From: MGBC163016 sp964649145
Lineage (GTDB): Bacteria; Actinomycetota; Coriobacteriia; Coriobacteriales; Eggerthellaceae
Assembly: GCA_964649145.1 (NCBI GenBank)
Contig: CAZYOQ010000001.1
Coordinates: 55,929 to 119,928, forward strand
Length of the DNA stretch: 64,000 nt
Direction of reading: 5' to 3'
Both the position numbers and the translations under genes were made by a program. Below the pieces are notes generated by a model. That model did not search any database, had not been told where the DNA came from, and worked only from the letters and a program-made list of their open reading frames with translations. Below, piece after piece: positions 35,891 to 44,651 of this stretch (positions are counted from its first letter, which is position 1; every line of letters starts with the position of its first letter).

Positions 35891-35953
35891 TTCTCTTCCT
35901 CTATAGCGAAGTAACCTTTATGACAATTGTGCGTAAGCCTTAAAACGTAGGTC

Positions 35954-37015
35954 TTAGAACTGCCTCAAGAAACGCATATCGCCCTCAAGCAACATACGAA
36001 GGTCGGGCACATCGTATTTGAGACATGCAAGCCTCTCGACACCCATGCCAAAGGCAAAACCCGAATAAACTTCCGGGTCGATGCCGCTCATCTCAAGCAC
36101 GTTCGGGTCAACCATGCCGCACCCTAGAATCTCAAGCCAGCCAGTTCCCTTGCACATACGGCAGCCCTCGCCGCCACAGATACCGCAGCTTACATCCGCC
36201 TCCGCAGAAGGTTCGGTGAACGGGAAATAATGGGCACGGAAGCGCGTCTTGCGGTCAGGCCCAAATATCTTCTTGCATACAAATTCGAGCGTGCCTTTAA
36301 GGTCACCAAAAGTGATGCCCTTATCAACCACAAGCCCTTCTATCTGATGGAACTGGGGCAGGTGCGAAGGATCTGCAACATCGCGCCTGTATACCTTGCC
36401 AGGAGATATCACATATATGGGAAGTTCGCGATCCTCCATTGCATGAACCTGCGTGCCAGAGGTTTGTGTGCGAAGAAGCACATCCGACTCTCCCTGCACA
36501 TTCGCGAAATCACCGGATCGGTCTAACACATAGAAGGTATCCTGCATCGATCGACTGGGGTGATCTGGCGGGGCGTTCAGCGCCTCAAAATTGTAATAGT
36601 CGGTTTCTACCTCAGGGCCGCCTATAACCGAATAGCCCAAACCTAAGAATATGTCTGACACCTCGTCGGTAATGGAGTTAATGAGGTGGCGAGTTCCTAT
36701 CTGCTGAGAGCGACCCGGCAATGTGACGTCGACTGCGGCAGCATCAATAGATTCCAGAAGCTCCTTAGCTCCTACCTTGGCTTTTGCCTCCTCCAATGCG
36801 CTCTCAACCGCATTGCGAGCCTTATTCACGGCCTTGCCGACCTCGGCTCGCTCTTCTTTAGGAACCTTCCCCATTGAACGCAGGTAGGCAGTAAGCGTAC
36901 CCGATTTGCCAATGACTGCGACTCGAATCTCCTCAAGAGTCTTCGAATCATTGGCCTCAGATATCGACTTCAAGGTCTCAGATTCAAGTTGTGATAATTC
37001 GTCTATAACAGACAT
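35954..37015 (-). CDS. pheS: Phenylalanyl-tRNA synthetase alpha subunit
   Basis: The protein of about 353 residues has the N-terminal coiled-coil, class-II motif 2 and the motif 3 end (FAFGMGVERLACLKYDVPDLR). A four-cysteine insert (CGICGGEGCRMCKGTGW) is present, as in many bacterial PheS proteins. The frame extends to 37042, but ATG 37015 has GAGG 6 nt upstream and gives the normal start MSVIDEL. TATAAT lies on minus at 37054-37049, about 35 nt before the start. Confidence 0.98.
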   Translation of the reverse strand: MSVIDELSQLESETLKSISEANDSKTLEEIRVAVIGKSGTLTAYLRSMGKVPKEERAEVGKAVNKARNAVESALEEAKAKVGAKELLESIDAAAVDVTLPGRSQQIGTRHLINSITDEVSDIFLGLGYSVIGGPEVETDYYNFEALNAPPDHPSRSMQDTFYVLDRSGDFANVQGESDVLLRTQTSGTQVHAMEDRELPIYVISPGKVYRRDVADPSHLPQFHQIEGLVVDKGITFGDLKGTLEFVCKKIFGPDRKTRFRAHYFPFTEPSAEADVSCGICGGEGCRMCKGTGWLEILGCGMVDPNVLEMSGIDPEVYSGFAFGMGVERLACLKYDVPDLRMLLEGDMRFLRQF

Positions 37016-37132
37016 GCATAACCTCATCTCCAGAAATTGCAAGAATTTATTATAGGAGATAAGAGGCCTGCCATATTGATAAAGATGCGTTTGAGAATGC
37101 CATCCGCAAAGGTTTTAGCACAGAAGGCAGGT

Positions 37133-37759
37133 CTATTCACCAATTATTTGAAAGTCCGTGACGCTTTGAGCTAAAGCAGCCTCGTATTCCGAGACGGTCA
37201 AGCCCAGTTGCGAAGCGTCCAGCCTAACCTCAACAACGCCATCACCGCTTGCCGATTCCAAGATACGCTCGGAAAACTGGCTTTCTAAGAAATTAAGCAC
37301 TAAAGCCTCTTGCCCCTCATCCGTATGAACGCTAATGGTAACTTGCGAGACTAATCCATAAGAATCGCTTGAGATTGTCTCAAGAGCATCTAAGTATTGC
37401 CCATAAGGTCCATTTATGACATATGAATAACGATGTGTAGCATCGGTCAATGTATCTGTTTGCGAAGAGTCGCCGCCTGACTGCGCCGATTCAGACGAAG
37501 AGGTGACATTGTTCGCAAAATAATTAGAGCCTTCCGGAAATGCGAAAAAGATGTTAACAAGCACAGCAATTATTGCCACCGCAATTATAAAGATCAAAAA
37601 CACCTTTACGAACTTGTCCATACCGGCGTATGAAGTACTTTGAGGTGGTGCAGCTTCAGCAGAAGGTTCCACCCTGGCATGCCGACCTCGAATTGCTACA
37701 TCATCTATGTCAGATTCTAAAAAAAAGACCCGGAATGGATTCTTAGTATTTTCGCCCAC
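37133..37759 (-). CDS. Single-pass membrane protein of unknown function
   Basis: I do not recognise this family. About 45 polar residues precede one transmembrane helix (VFLIFIIAVAIIAVLVNIFF), then a Ser/Gly/Gln-rich linker and a folded C-terminal region of about 110 residues (YSYVINGPYGQYLDALETIS...VEVRLDASQLGLTVSEYE). I place the start at GTG 37759 with AGGGGG 4 nt upstream; a TTG 15 bp earlier is also open. It is followed by a lipoprotein and an envelope hydrolase gene on the same strand. Confidence 0.65.
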   Translation of the reverse strand: MGENTKNPFRVFFLESDIDDVAIRGRHARVEPSAEAAPPQSTSYAGMDKFVKVFLIFIIAVAIIAVLVNIFFAFPEGSNYFANNVTSSSESAQSGGDSSQTDTLTDATHRYSYVINGPYGQYLDALETISSDSYGLVSQVTISVHTDEGQEALVLNFLESQFSERILESASGDGVVEVRLDASQLGLTVSEYEAALAQSVTDFQIIGE

Positions 37760-37870
37760 AAATCCCCCTGGCAAATCATTTAGCTATATACGCACAAGTG
37801 CCAAATATACTGCAGCAAGTCGCAAGAAATCAAAATTAACCGCAATAGGCCACATACGATACAAAACTAA

Positions 37871-38449
37871 TTACTCTTGCGGCGACATCCCGCCCACTAG
37901 CTCGGAACCTAGGCGCTCCCGTGATTCATCGGACAAAACCCATCCCTCGTCTGCACGGAAATATTCCAAGTATATAGGACCTATTTCCTCTGATTCGGCA
38001 GAGGCTATCAAGTCGTTGGCCTCTTTTGTGAGTTGAGCCACAGACTGCTTCAGATTCTTTGGGCTAGAGGAATATTTTTTAGCAAGATCTTTTATAGACT
38101 CAGATATCTCAGAGATATTTTTGCATTTCAAATAGACTTGAGCTACAGCGACATCGCCTTCTACCTTCACGTCACCCACGTCTACGCCAAGCCCGCTCAT
38201 CACCTGTCCGGCCACGTCTTCAGCAGACATTCCCAATGAGTCAAGCGATTTGGAATCTACAGAAGAGGCGATCTCCTCCACAATCGCGTCGTCCGATTCA
38301 TTGAAGGCCGAAAGGGTTGTTTGAAGGGACTCCTTGAGCCTATCGGCGCTAAGACGATCTTGTGCCCCGCACCCCACAAGACAAGCAGAACAAGCTAAAG
38401 AAATGCAAGACAGAACAAGGGCTATTCTTGTAAGCCACGTCCTAGCCAT
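37871..38449 (-). CDS. Putative lipoprotein, unknown function
   Basis: The 192-residue protein has a signal peptide ending in a lipobox (ACLVGC, lipid cysteine near residue 27). The rest is acidic and mostly helical, with a central VKVEGDVAVAQVYLKC strand segment. It overlaps the end of the glucosaminidase-NlpC/P60 gene by 8 bp (ATGGCTAG), so the two are probably co-expressed. Function not recognised. Confidence 0.75.
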   Translation of the reverse strand: MARTWLTRIALVLSCISLACSACLVGCGAQDRLSADRLKESLQTTLSAFNESDDAIVEEIASSVDSKSLDSLGMSAEDVAGQVMSGLGVDVGDVKVEGDVAVAQVYLKCKNISEISESIKDLAKKYSSSPKNLKQSVAQLTKEANDLIASAESEEIGPIYLEYFRADEGWVLSDESRERLGSELVGGMSPQE

Positions 38450-40331
38450 TGTCTATGACTGTTGCCACGCTGTCGGAGATCGAGGCCATCATGTTCCACG
38501 ATACAGAATCTAAGGCATTCACGATATCGTTGGCTGCATCTTCCAAGGCCTCACTCTTATTGACGGAGGATTTCTTTCCACGTTCATGGGTGGAAATCAC
38601 TCGCATAGCGAAAGATGGAGCGTAATCCTCCAAAGCCGTTACCTTGACAACATCGCCCGATTGAGGAGCATGAATGAAAAAGCCATTACCTAGATACATC
38701 CCAACGTGGTGAACGTCGCCGTCACTTTCGAAGAAGAGCAGGTCGCCTGGGTGCAGATCATCGAGTTGTACCTCCTCGCCAACCTGGCACTGAACGTATG
38801 TTGTTCTTGGCAAGTTGACGCCTAAAGCGGTGCTGTATGCATACTGTACAAATCCCGAGCAATCAAAACCGACCTCAGGTGTATTTCCACCCCAAACATA
38901 ATCTGTTCCTAGATACGTTGTCGCAATGGCTAGCAAATCGGCAATAGTGCGCTTTTCTGTGACCTTGTTTCCATCAGCATCGGTTGTCTCAACCAGATAT
39001 TCTTCATCTGGTTCATAAGGAAGAGCCTCGTCATATCTAGTTAAATCGTAAGTGTCAATCAATGCCGTAAGAGATGCCGCATAAGAGGTGCTTGTGGCAT
39101 ATCTGCCCTGAAGGTATTCAGCAGCCTCATAGGGTGTCTCGGCGTTTTGCTTGAGAGCCCCGTAATACACGTCCAGTCTTTCTTCCGTAAGAAGATTCGC
39201 GTAATCGTTAAGCGATTCGGTATAGCTAGAATAGTCCCTGAAAGTGGCACTTGTCGTATATTCGTTTCCGCTGCTGTCATATTCTTTCGTCTTCATCGTA
39301 ACGCCGTTATCGTTGAAAGAACCTTTGATTCCGAAAAGATTGTAGAACGGTGCGCTTGATAGAAGCGAAGAGCCTGAACCGCTTTCAAGTATGGCCTGCG
39401 CGATCATAACCGAGGCGTAGATGCCCTTATCTTGCCCAATTTGCCTGGCCTGCTCTCCAATCACAGCAATGAACTGTTCGGTTGTAAGATCGTGTGTCGC
39501 GCGGCTTACCTTGACTGTTTGCGCGGATCTCTTGCTAGAAGTCGAAGCCGATTTATCACTTTTATCGTTGTTTTTATTAGCGGAATCTGACAATGGATGC
39601 TTCAAGGATTTTGTTGAAGACTTCTTCTTTGCAGATGAAGAAGTTGCATTGGATGTTTTATCTTTTTTAGAAGTACCGGCGTTCGTAGCAGCCGATGAAT
39701 CGGAATCTGAAGACTTGCTCTCATCAACACTTTCTGTAGGCTCTGATTCTGTAGCCCCTGAGGAAGCCTCTTCGCCATCACTTGATTCAGTGTCTTGTGA
39801 GTCATCACCATCCAAGTTGTCTTGCCCATCGCCATTATTATCAGCGTTTTCATCATCCGTCGAGGAATCATCCGTGCCTTGCTTGTCCTCGTCGTTGGAA
39901 TCCCCTTCTTCAGAGGAGCCTTCCTCATCTGAAGAACCACTAGAAGTATTTTCTTCAGAAGAAGCACAACATGACTTCAAGGCCTCAATATCGTCGTCGG
40001 ACAAATAGGCCAGGTATGTATTTAATTGGGAATTGGTTATAAGACCATCTGCAGCCAATTCCTCAAGTGAGCTTTTCAAAGTGGCCTTGCTAATGGTTCC
40101 GTCAAGATAGCCAGAAATACAAGTTTGCACGCATGAAGGAGCGGCATCTGACATCGGTGCTAAAGCAGAACTATTTGAAACGGAGGAATCGGCCAGAGCC
40201 TGACCCTGATTATCAAAAATTGCCCCAGAAGCAACGGGAACCATTGCCGAAACTAACGCTAACGATGCGATAACACATAGAGGTGCTCGATATCCCTTAA
40301 GACAATGACCGTGTGAATTGATTTTATTCAT
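38442..40331 (-). CDS. Secreted glucosaminidase and NlpC/P60 peptidoglycan hydrolase
   Basis: The 629-residue protein has a signal peptide, a short region with two CC/C cysteine sites, a long Asp/Ser/Glu/Asn-rich linker (about 120-260), a glucosaminidase domain (GIYASVMIAQAILESGSG...YNLFGIKG, about 285-425) and a C-terminal NlpC/P60 endopeptidase (VWGGNTPEVGFDCSGFVQYAY, catalytic cysteine; HHVGMYLGNG, catalytic histidine). It should cut both glycan and peptide in the wall. A good promoter lies about 110 bp upstream. Confidence 0.9.
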   Translation of the reverse strand: MNKINSHGHCLKGYRAPLCVIASLALVSAMVPVASGAIFDNQGQALADSSVSNSSALAPMSDAAPSCVQTCISGYLDGTISKATLKSSLEELAADGLITNSQLNTYLAYLSDDDIEALKSCCASSEENTSSGSSDEEGSSEEGDSNDEDKQGTDDSSTDDENADNNGDGQDNLDGDDSQDTESSDGEEASSGATESEPTESVDESKSSDSDSSAATNAGTSKKDKTSNATSSSAKKKSSTKSLKHPLSDSANKNNDKSDKSASTSSKRSAQTVKVSRATHDLTTEQFIAVIGEQARQIGQDKGIYASVMIAQAILESGSGSSLLSSAPFYNLFGIKGSFNDNGVTMKTKEYDSSGNEYTTSATFRDYSSYTESLNDYANLLTEERLDVYYGALKQNAETPYEAAEYLQGRYATSTSYAASLTALIDTYDLTRYDEALPYEPDEEYLVETTDADGNKVTEKRTIADLLAIATTYLGTDYVWGGNTPEVGFDCSGFVQYAYSTALGVNLPRTTYVQCQVGEEVQLDDLHPGDLLFFESDGDVHHVGMYLGNGFFIHAPQSGDVVKVTALEDYAPSFAMRVISTHERGKKSSVNKSEALEDAANDIVNALDSVSWNMMASISDSVATVIDNG

Positions 40332-40438
40332 ACCCTAAAACCTTCTTCAGCGATTTTCTGTTCTTCTCTCTCTTCTACTAAGAGACTACTTTTGCGTACG
40401 GTATAAGCTCGTCTTTTTTGTAGCAATTCAATACTACT

Positions 40439-40466
40439 ATTCTAGATTCCATCCATTTCTTGTCAA
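40439..40466 (-). promoter_or_regulatory. Promoter for the NlpC/P60 gene
   Basis: TTGACA (40466-40461), 16 nt, TAGAAT (40444-40439) on the minus strand. The -35 is perfect. The 260-bp gap around it shows no other clear element, and no convincing terminator after the NifH-like gene. Confidence 0.7.
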
Positions 40467-40591
40467 GGATAATCAAACCTCCGCAGCCGACCGCTTTAAG
40501 CTGGGCTTTTGCTCCTGGGTTTTTGGGATCGTTTCTATGCAACCACCCTTAGCGAGCCTCTTTTATCAGCAACTATAAAATTCCCCTGCGC

Positions 40592-41359
40592 TTAGGAATT
40601 ATCTGCGAGATCCTCGCTTCGTTTGATCACCGCATCAGCTAGCGCCTCATAAGCTATAGCTGCATCACTTGTAGGGTTTCCTTCGATAACGCTCTTTCCT
40701 AATTCCTCGCATTCTTGTACAGCGGAAGACCTAGGAATTTCCCCCACAATTGGAGTTCCAATTTCTTGAGCAAGGTCAGATACAAGGGCATTTTCGTTTT
40801 GGATGTTTCTATGATTGAGTATAAGTCCACCAAGGCGCGCGTAATTGCGATTCTGATATCGCAAAACAGCCGAGGCAATATTCGACGCCGCATACATCGA
40901 CATCATCTCTCCCGATGTAACGATAAATACGACATCAGAGTAATCGCCACGCATCGGCAGGGAAAACCCTCCGCAGACCACATCTCCCAAAACATCATAA
41001 ATTACGATATCGGGGCTATAGGACTGCCATGCCTCAAGCTCGTCAAGCTTTTCAAATGCTGTAATTACTCCGCGCCCTGCACAACCCGTTCCAGGAAGAG
41101 GCCCGCCAGCCTCAGCGCAAAGTACGCCCAAGGCTCCTTCGTGCACAATATCTTCAAGTTCGGGATCATCTTTTGTGCGCATGATATCCAAAATGCTATC
41201 TATACGTTTTGCGCCCATTGGGATATATGTCGAATCGGCTTTCGGGTCGCATCCTATCTGCATAACCCTAAAGCCCTTCTTCGACAGCGCTGCGGCAATA
41301 TTAGATACAGTAGTAGATTTACCGATTCCTCCCTTGCCGTAGATAGCTATTCTAAGCAT
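40592..41359 (-). CDS. NifH-like Fe protein (nitrogenase-like reductase, ATPase component)
   Basis: The 255-residue protein has the P-loop GKGGIGKST (residues 8-16), the switch region IGCDPKADST, and the two cysteines that hold the bridging [4Fe-4S] cluster (C93 in GTGCAGRG and C129 in DVVCGGF), each in its conserved context. It should be an ATP-dependent one-electron donor, as in NifH, BchL/ChlL and CfbC. True nitrogen fixation is unlikely: no nifDKENB set is present. Two component-1-like genes directly precede it. It closes the importer/surface-protein locus. Confidence 0.92.
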   Translation of the reverse strand: MLRIAIYGKGGIGKSTTVSNIAAALSKKGFRVMQIGCDPKADSTYIPMGAKRIDSILDIMRTKDDPELEDIVHEGALGVLCAEAGGPLPGTGCAGRGVITAFEKLDELEAWQSYSPDIVIYDVLGDVVCGGFSLPMRGDYSDVVFIVTSGEMMSMYAASNIASAVLRYQNRNYARLGGLILNHRNIQNENALVSDLAQEIGTPIVGEIPRSSAVQECEELGKSVIEGNPTSDAAIAYEALADAVIKRSEDLADNS

Positions 41360-41418
41360 TAACCCTCCAAGAAAATCAAAACAGCGGCGCCAACGAAATT
41401 GAAAAACCCGTTAAAACT

Positions 41419-42615
41419 CTATTCCGAGCGCATAGCAAGGTTTTCAAGAACAACGTATTGGCAATGCGACACGAACTTCTGCAAGCATGAAGGTCCAATA
41501 ACGATATCGTATTCCGGGCAAGAAACCGCATCAATCAGTTCGTCCTCAGAACTAACAAGGTAGTCTGTATCGAAGGCGATATCTTTATCCAAGCCAAAAG
41601 GAAGCGCGTAATCAAACTCACATATAGGCGGCCAAGCATTTGGCGACCTGCGTTCAGCCAAAGCCTCATTCACCGACTTCGCTGCAGCATGGGCAACTAT
41701 TTGGTCTCCCACAATCAAAATATGAAGAGTTTCTTGAGCCTTAGATTCCTGTTGCCATGGCATGAACATCGGCATGTGCGCAGGCTCAGGCATAGGCAAG
41801 ATATAGTCCAAGACATCAGAAAGGCGGCAGCGCATATCGCGAATATGAGGAACTATCCTGCGAATTTCGTCACATTCATCTAGCGTCATAAAGTTAACGC
41901 CCAGTTTCGATTTCAAGTTCTTAGCCGCTTTCATCGCACCTGTAGACATAACAACAATGTCATCGACTTCAGCCATCTTTTTATGAGACTCTAAAGTAGG
42001 AGCGCACCCCCATACGCAATGTGCAAACGGCAGAATTGCTTGGCAATTCTGTATTCCCGCATAGTCGTAAAGATCAAGACCTAAAAGACCAAGTCGCCTA
42101 TTTTCGACCGTAGACAATTGCCCTACCAGCTCAGTTTCACCTGCACGCAATTTTCGTATTGATTCCATCTCGCGACCATAAAGTTTGAGCATCGCATCGT
42201 ATGCACAAGAAAGCCCGTTAGAGTAGTCTTTATCGAGAGACGAACGTATTGCAATCGCCACAAGGCCGGTTCTTTCCCCAAGCTCTTGTGCAAGCGCTGA
42301 AATATCAAGCCCTATAAGCGAAGACACAGGCCCATCAAGCAAAACAACGAAGTCGGGATTACAAGCATCCACTATCTCAAGATATTGCTTTAAGAAGAAT
42401 TCCTCATCGGCAACAACGTAATCCTTGTCGTGAACATCAAGCAAGCTGGCGCAATAAAAGCAAGGGGTGTTATCAAGCTTCAAGAAGCGCTCTGCACATG
42501 CAATGCTTCCGTTCATGTCATGGAAAATCATCAGCCCACGCGTGTTTGCAAATGCAGAAGCCGCACCAACGTTATCGCTTGCAAAGGGGGTGATACGACG
42601 CCAAATCTTAAACAT
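41419..42615 (-). CDS. Nitrogenase component-1-like protein
   Basis: This protein of about 398 residues resembles NifD/NifK/BchN-type subunits: repeated Rossmann-like segments, GSIACAERF (C40, like the conserved GCA cysteine), DACNPDFVVLLDGPVSSLIGLD, NILGLxLYD-like RRLGLLGLDLYDYAG, and ILIVGDQIVAHAAAKSVNEAL near the end. The position of the third cluster cysteine is occupied by GPVS, so the cluster site is not complete in this chain. ATG 42615 overlaps the stop of the preceding gene by 8 bp (ATGTTTAA) and GAGGAA lies about 10 nt upstream. A longer frame across the N run is an artefact. Confidence 0.85.
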   Translation of the reverse strand: MFKIWRRITPFASDNVGAASAFANTRGLMIFHDMNGSIACAERFLKLDNTPCFYCASLLDVHDKDYVVADEEFFLKQYLEIVDACNPDFVVLLDGPVSSLIGLDISALAQELGERTGLVAIAIRSSLDKDYSNGLSCAYDAMLKLYGREMESIRKLRAGETELVGQLSTVENRRLGLLGLDLYDYAGIQNCQAILPFAHCVWGCAPTLESHKKMAEVDDIVVMSTGAMKAAKNLKSKLGVNFMTLDECDEIRRIVPHIRDMRCRLSDVLDYILPMPEPAHMPMFMPWQQESKAQETLHILIVGDQIVAHAAAKSVNEALAERRSPNAWPPICEFDYALPFGLDKDIAFDTDYLVSSEDELIDAVSCPEYDIVIGPSCLQKFVSHCQYVVLENLAMRSE

Positions 42616-43575
42616 GTGCGCGAGCTTCCTCTTCGTGAAATAAGTGACAAGCCTGAGCATTATCTTCATGGGATACAAGGCACGGTTGGGTACTACCCTC
42701 GCAGAAGACATGAGATGTCTGGTCGCCATCCTCATGTGGCATGTAGAAAGACTGGTCACCATCCTCGTGCATAGGAGGCCGTTTCCTGCCAAGACCCTCT
42801 TCGCCGCCTCTGAATTTCTCCATGAAGCGNNNNNNNNNNNNNNNNNNNNNNNNNNNNNNNNNNNNNNNNNNNNNNNNNNNNNNNNNNNNNNNNNNNNNNN
42901 NNNNNNNNNNNNNNNNNNNNNNNNNNNNNGAGGCCGTTTCCTGCCAAGACCCTCTTCGCCGCCTCTGAATTTCTCCATGAAGCGGCCTTTGCCTCCTGGT
43001 CCTCCTGGTCGTCTGGGTCCTCCAGGTTCTCCAGATCCACGCATAGGTTCGCGTCCTCCATTTTGCATCTGAAAACCAGGCCTCTCTTTTGAAGGCCCAC
43101 CAAAACCCTTAGACCCCATTGGCCCATCCGAAAGTCCTAGGATTTCAAATTCCTCCATAAGGTCAAGAACTTTCTGGGGTAGCTCTTCTTGTCTAAAGCC
43201 GCGTCCCCTAGGACCACCCCTACTAGGGCCACCCATCCCAGAGCCGCCCTTACCAGGCTCTCCACATATACGGCAACGTTTGTCGTGCCAGCAAAAAATA
43301 TCCAGCTCATCGTTTAAACGCTTACACAATGCCTCAAAATCAATGCCTACAAACTCGCAATAACAAGTTGAAAACAACCGCACCAACCAGGCATTTTGCA
43401 AGTCCACGTAAGCTCTGACCTCATCTGATATGAGATCCTCTATGGTGCCCAAAGCCACATCTAGGTTGCTAGGGGTGATAAATGTGCAGTGTGCTCTGTC
43501 CATTCCCATGGCGTTATGGTAGACGCACGTAGGCGCACCGATGAACACAGTGTAAAGCTGCAATTCCTGCTTCAT
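42608..43575 (-). CDS. Short component-1-like protein with Gly-rich linker and His/Asp/Glu/Cys tail (interrupted by N run)
   Basis: If the duplicated 55 bp at the gap is collapsed, this gene encodes 270 residues. Residues 1-97 resemble the first half of a nitrogenase component-1 subunit, with FIGAPTCVYHNAMGMD (C17) and LFSTCYCEFVGID (C71, C73). A C95-C101-C104 cluster follows. Residues 105-215 are a Gly/Pro/Arg-rich linker. The tail (216-270) repeats HED-GDQ-type units and has cysteines, suggesting metal binding. The Rossmann half is followed by no second half. It pairs by overlap with the next component-1-like gene, and may supply cluster cysteines that the latter lacks. Confidence 0.7.
42775..42984. 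other. Scaffold gap (100 N, 42830-42929) flanked by a 55-bp duplicated end
   Basis: The N run is exactly 100 bases, a placeholder length. Bases 42775-42829 are identical to 42930-42984. Joining the contigs on this overlap leaves a continuous 813-bp frame. Confidence 0.9.
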
Positions 43576-43595
43576 ATAGGCTCTGTCTTTTCGTC

Positions 43596-44549
43596 TTACA
43601 GAGTTTCTGGGATTTTCGGAACCTCGCCCTCGCTGGGTTTGACCTGTGGCGTGACCTTGCTTGCATTAAACAGCTCGCCCACAGCACCTGCAGCACTTGC
43701 AAGACCCTCAAGCTCTAGCGGCATAAAGATCTTGGTAGCATTTCCGTCGGCTATGCCCTTTAGCGCGTCTATATAACGAAGTGTAAGGAGGTCTTCTGTT
43801 GGCTCGCCTTCATGTATTGCGCTGAAGACGTTGTTAATTGCTTGCGCTTCGCCTTCAGAACGCAAGATAGCTTGCTCTCGTTCAGCTCCAGCGACCTCTC
43901 GAATAGCTGTCGCCTTACCTTCCGCCTCAAGGATGGATGACTGCTTGACACCTTCCGCGCGCTCGATCGCAGCCCTGCGTTCACCTTCGGCCTCAAGAAT
44001 CACGGCACGCCTCTCGCGCTCTGCCTTCATTTGGCGATGCATCGCCTGCGAAACGTCTGCGGGCGGATCAATTCGCTGCAGCTCGACGCGCACGATACTC
44101 ACGCCCCACTCCTCTGTCGCGGAATAGAGAATGTCGCGCATATCGGTGTTGATAAGCTCACGACTCGTAAGAGATTCATCCAAGGTAAGTTCGCCGATAA
44201 CATTACGAAGGTTGGTTTGGGCAAGCTTCGTTGTAGCCAGATAAAAGTTAGTCACGTTGTAGATAAGCTTCACGGCATCTGTAGCGCGATAATAAACAAC
44301 CGCGTCAACCGTCACGGCTACGTTGTCCTTTGTAATGACTTCCATCGGAGGCACATCAACAACGTTTTCACGCATATCCACTTTCGTCATGCGATCGATG
44401 AAGGGAATTATCCAGTTAAAACCAGGATTTGCCGTTCTACGGTATTTGCCAAGTCTTTCAACAACGCCCTTTTCAAATGGGCGAACCAGTCGCACGCCCA
44501 GCACAAAGAGCACTACGACAATAACTAGAATAATGATAGTTAACAGCAC
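43596..44549 (-). CDS. SPFH/stomatin-like membrane protein
   Basis: The 317-residue protein has an N-terminal membrane anchor (MLLTIIILVIVVVLFVLG) and a complete Band 7 domain (VRPFEKGVVERLGKYRRTANPGFNWIIPFIDRMTKVDMRE), then an Ala/Glu-rich coiled coil. Such proteins organise membrane microdomains and often guard membrane proteases. It lies 20 bp before the nitrogenase-like genes. No NfeD-type partner is present. Confidence 0.93.
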   Translation of the reverse strand: MLLTIIILVIVVVLFVLGVRLVRPFEKGVVERLGKYRRTANPGFNWIIPFIDRMTKVDMRENVVDVPPMEVITKDNVAVTVDAVVYYRATDAVKLIYNVTNFYLATTKLAQTNLRNVIGELTLDESLTSRELINTDMRDILYSATEEWGVSIVRVELQRIDPPADVSQAMHRQMKAERERRAVILEAEGERRAAIERAEGVKQSSILEAEGKATAIREVAGAEREQAILRSEGEAQAINNVFSAIHEGEPTEDLLTLRYIDALKGIADGNATKIFMPLELEGLASAAGAVGELFNASKVTPQVKPSEGEVPKIPETL

Positions 44550-44651
44550 CGTTACTTCCCTTCCTTGTTAGCTTCCCTCTTACAGGCCACTCTCATAATT
44601 CAAAACCCTCTCACACTTGCCTAAAACTTATATCTTTTCGAATAAACCTAT

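Noticed and set aside
37016..37132. T-box before pheS
   Set aside because: No T-box sequence or antiterminator was seen, only a TATAAT and a long-range CCTGCC/GGCAGG match.
41419..43575. Single 718-residue nitrogenase-like fusion across the N run
   Set aside because: The N run breaks it; the duplicated flanks and the in-frame stop at 42608 show two overlapping genes.
40592..43575. Nitrogen fixation genes
   Set aside because: Only NifH-like and divergent component-1-like proteins are present; nifB, nifE, nifN and proper nifDK are missing.
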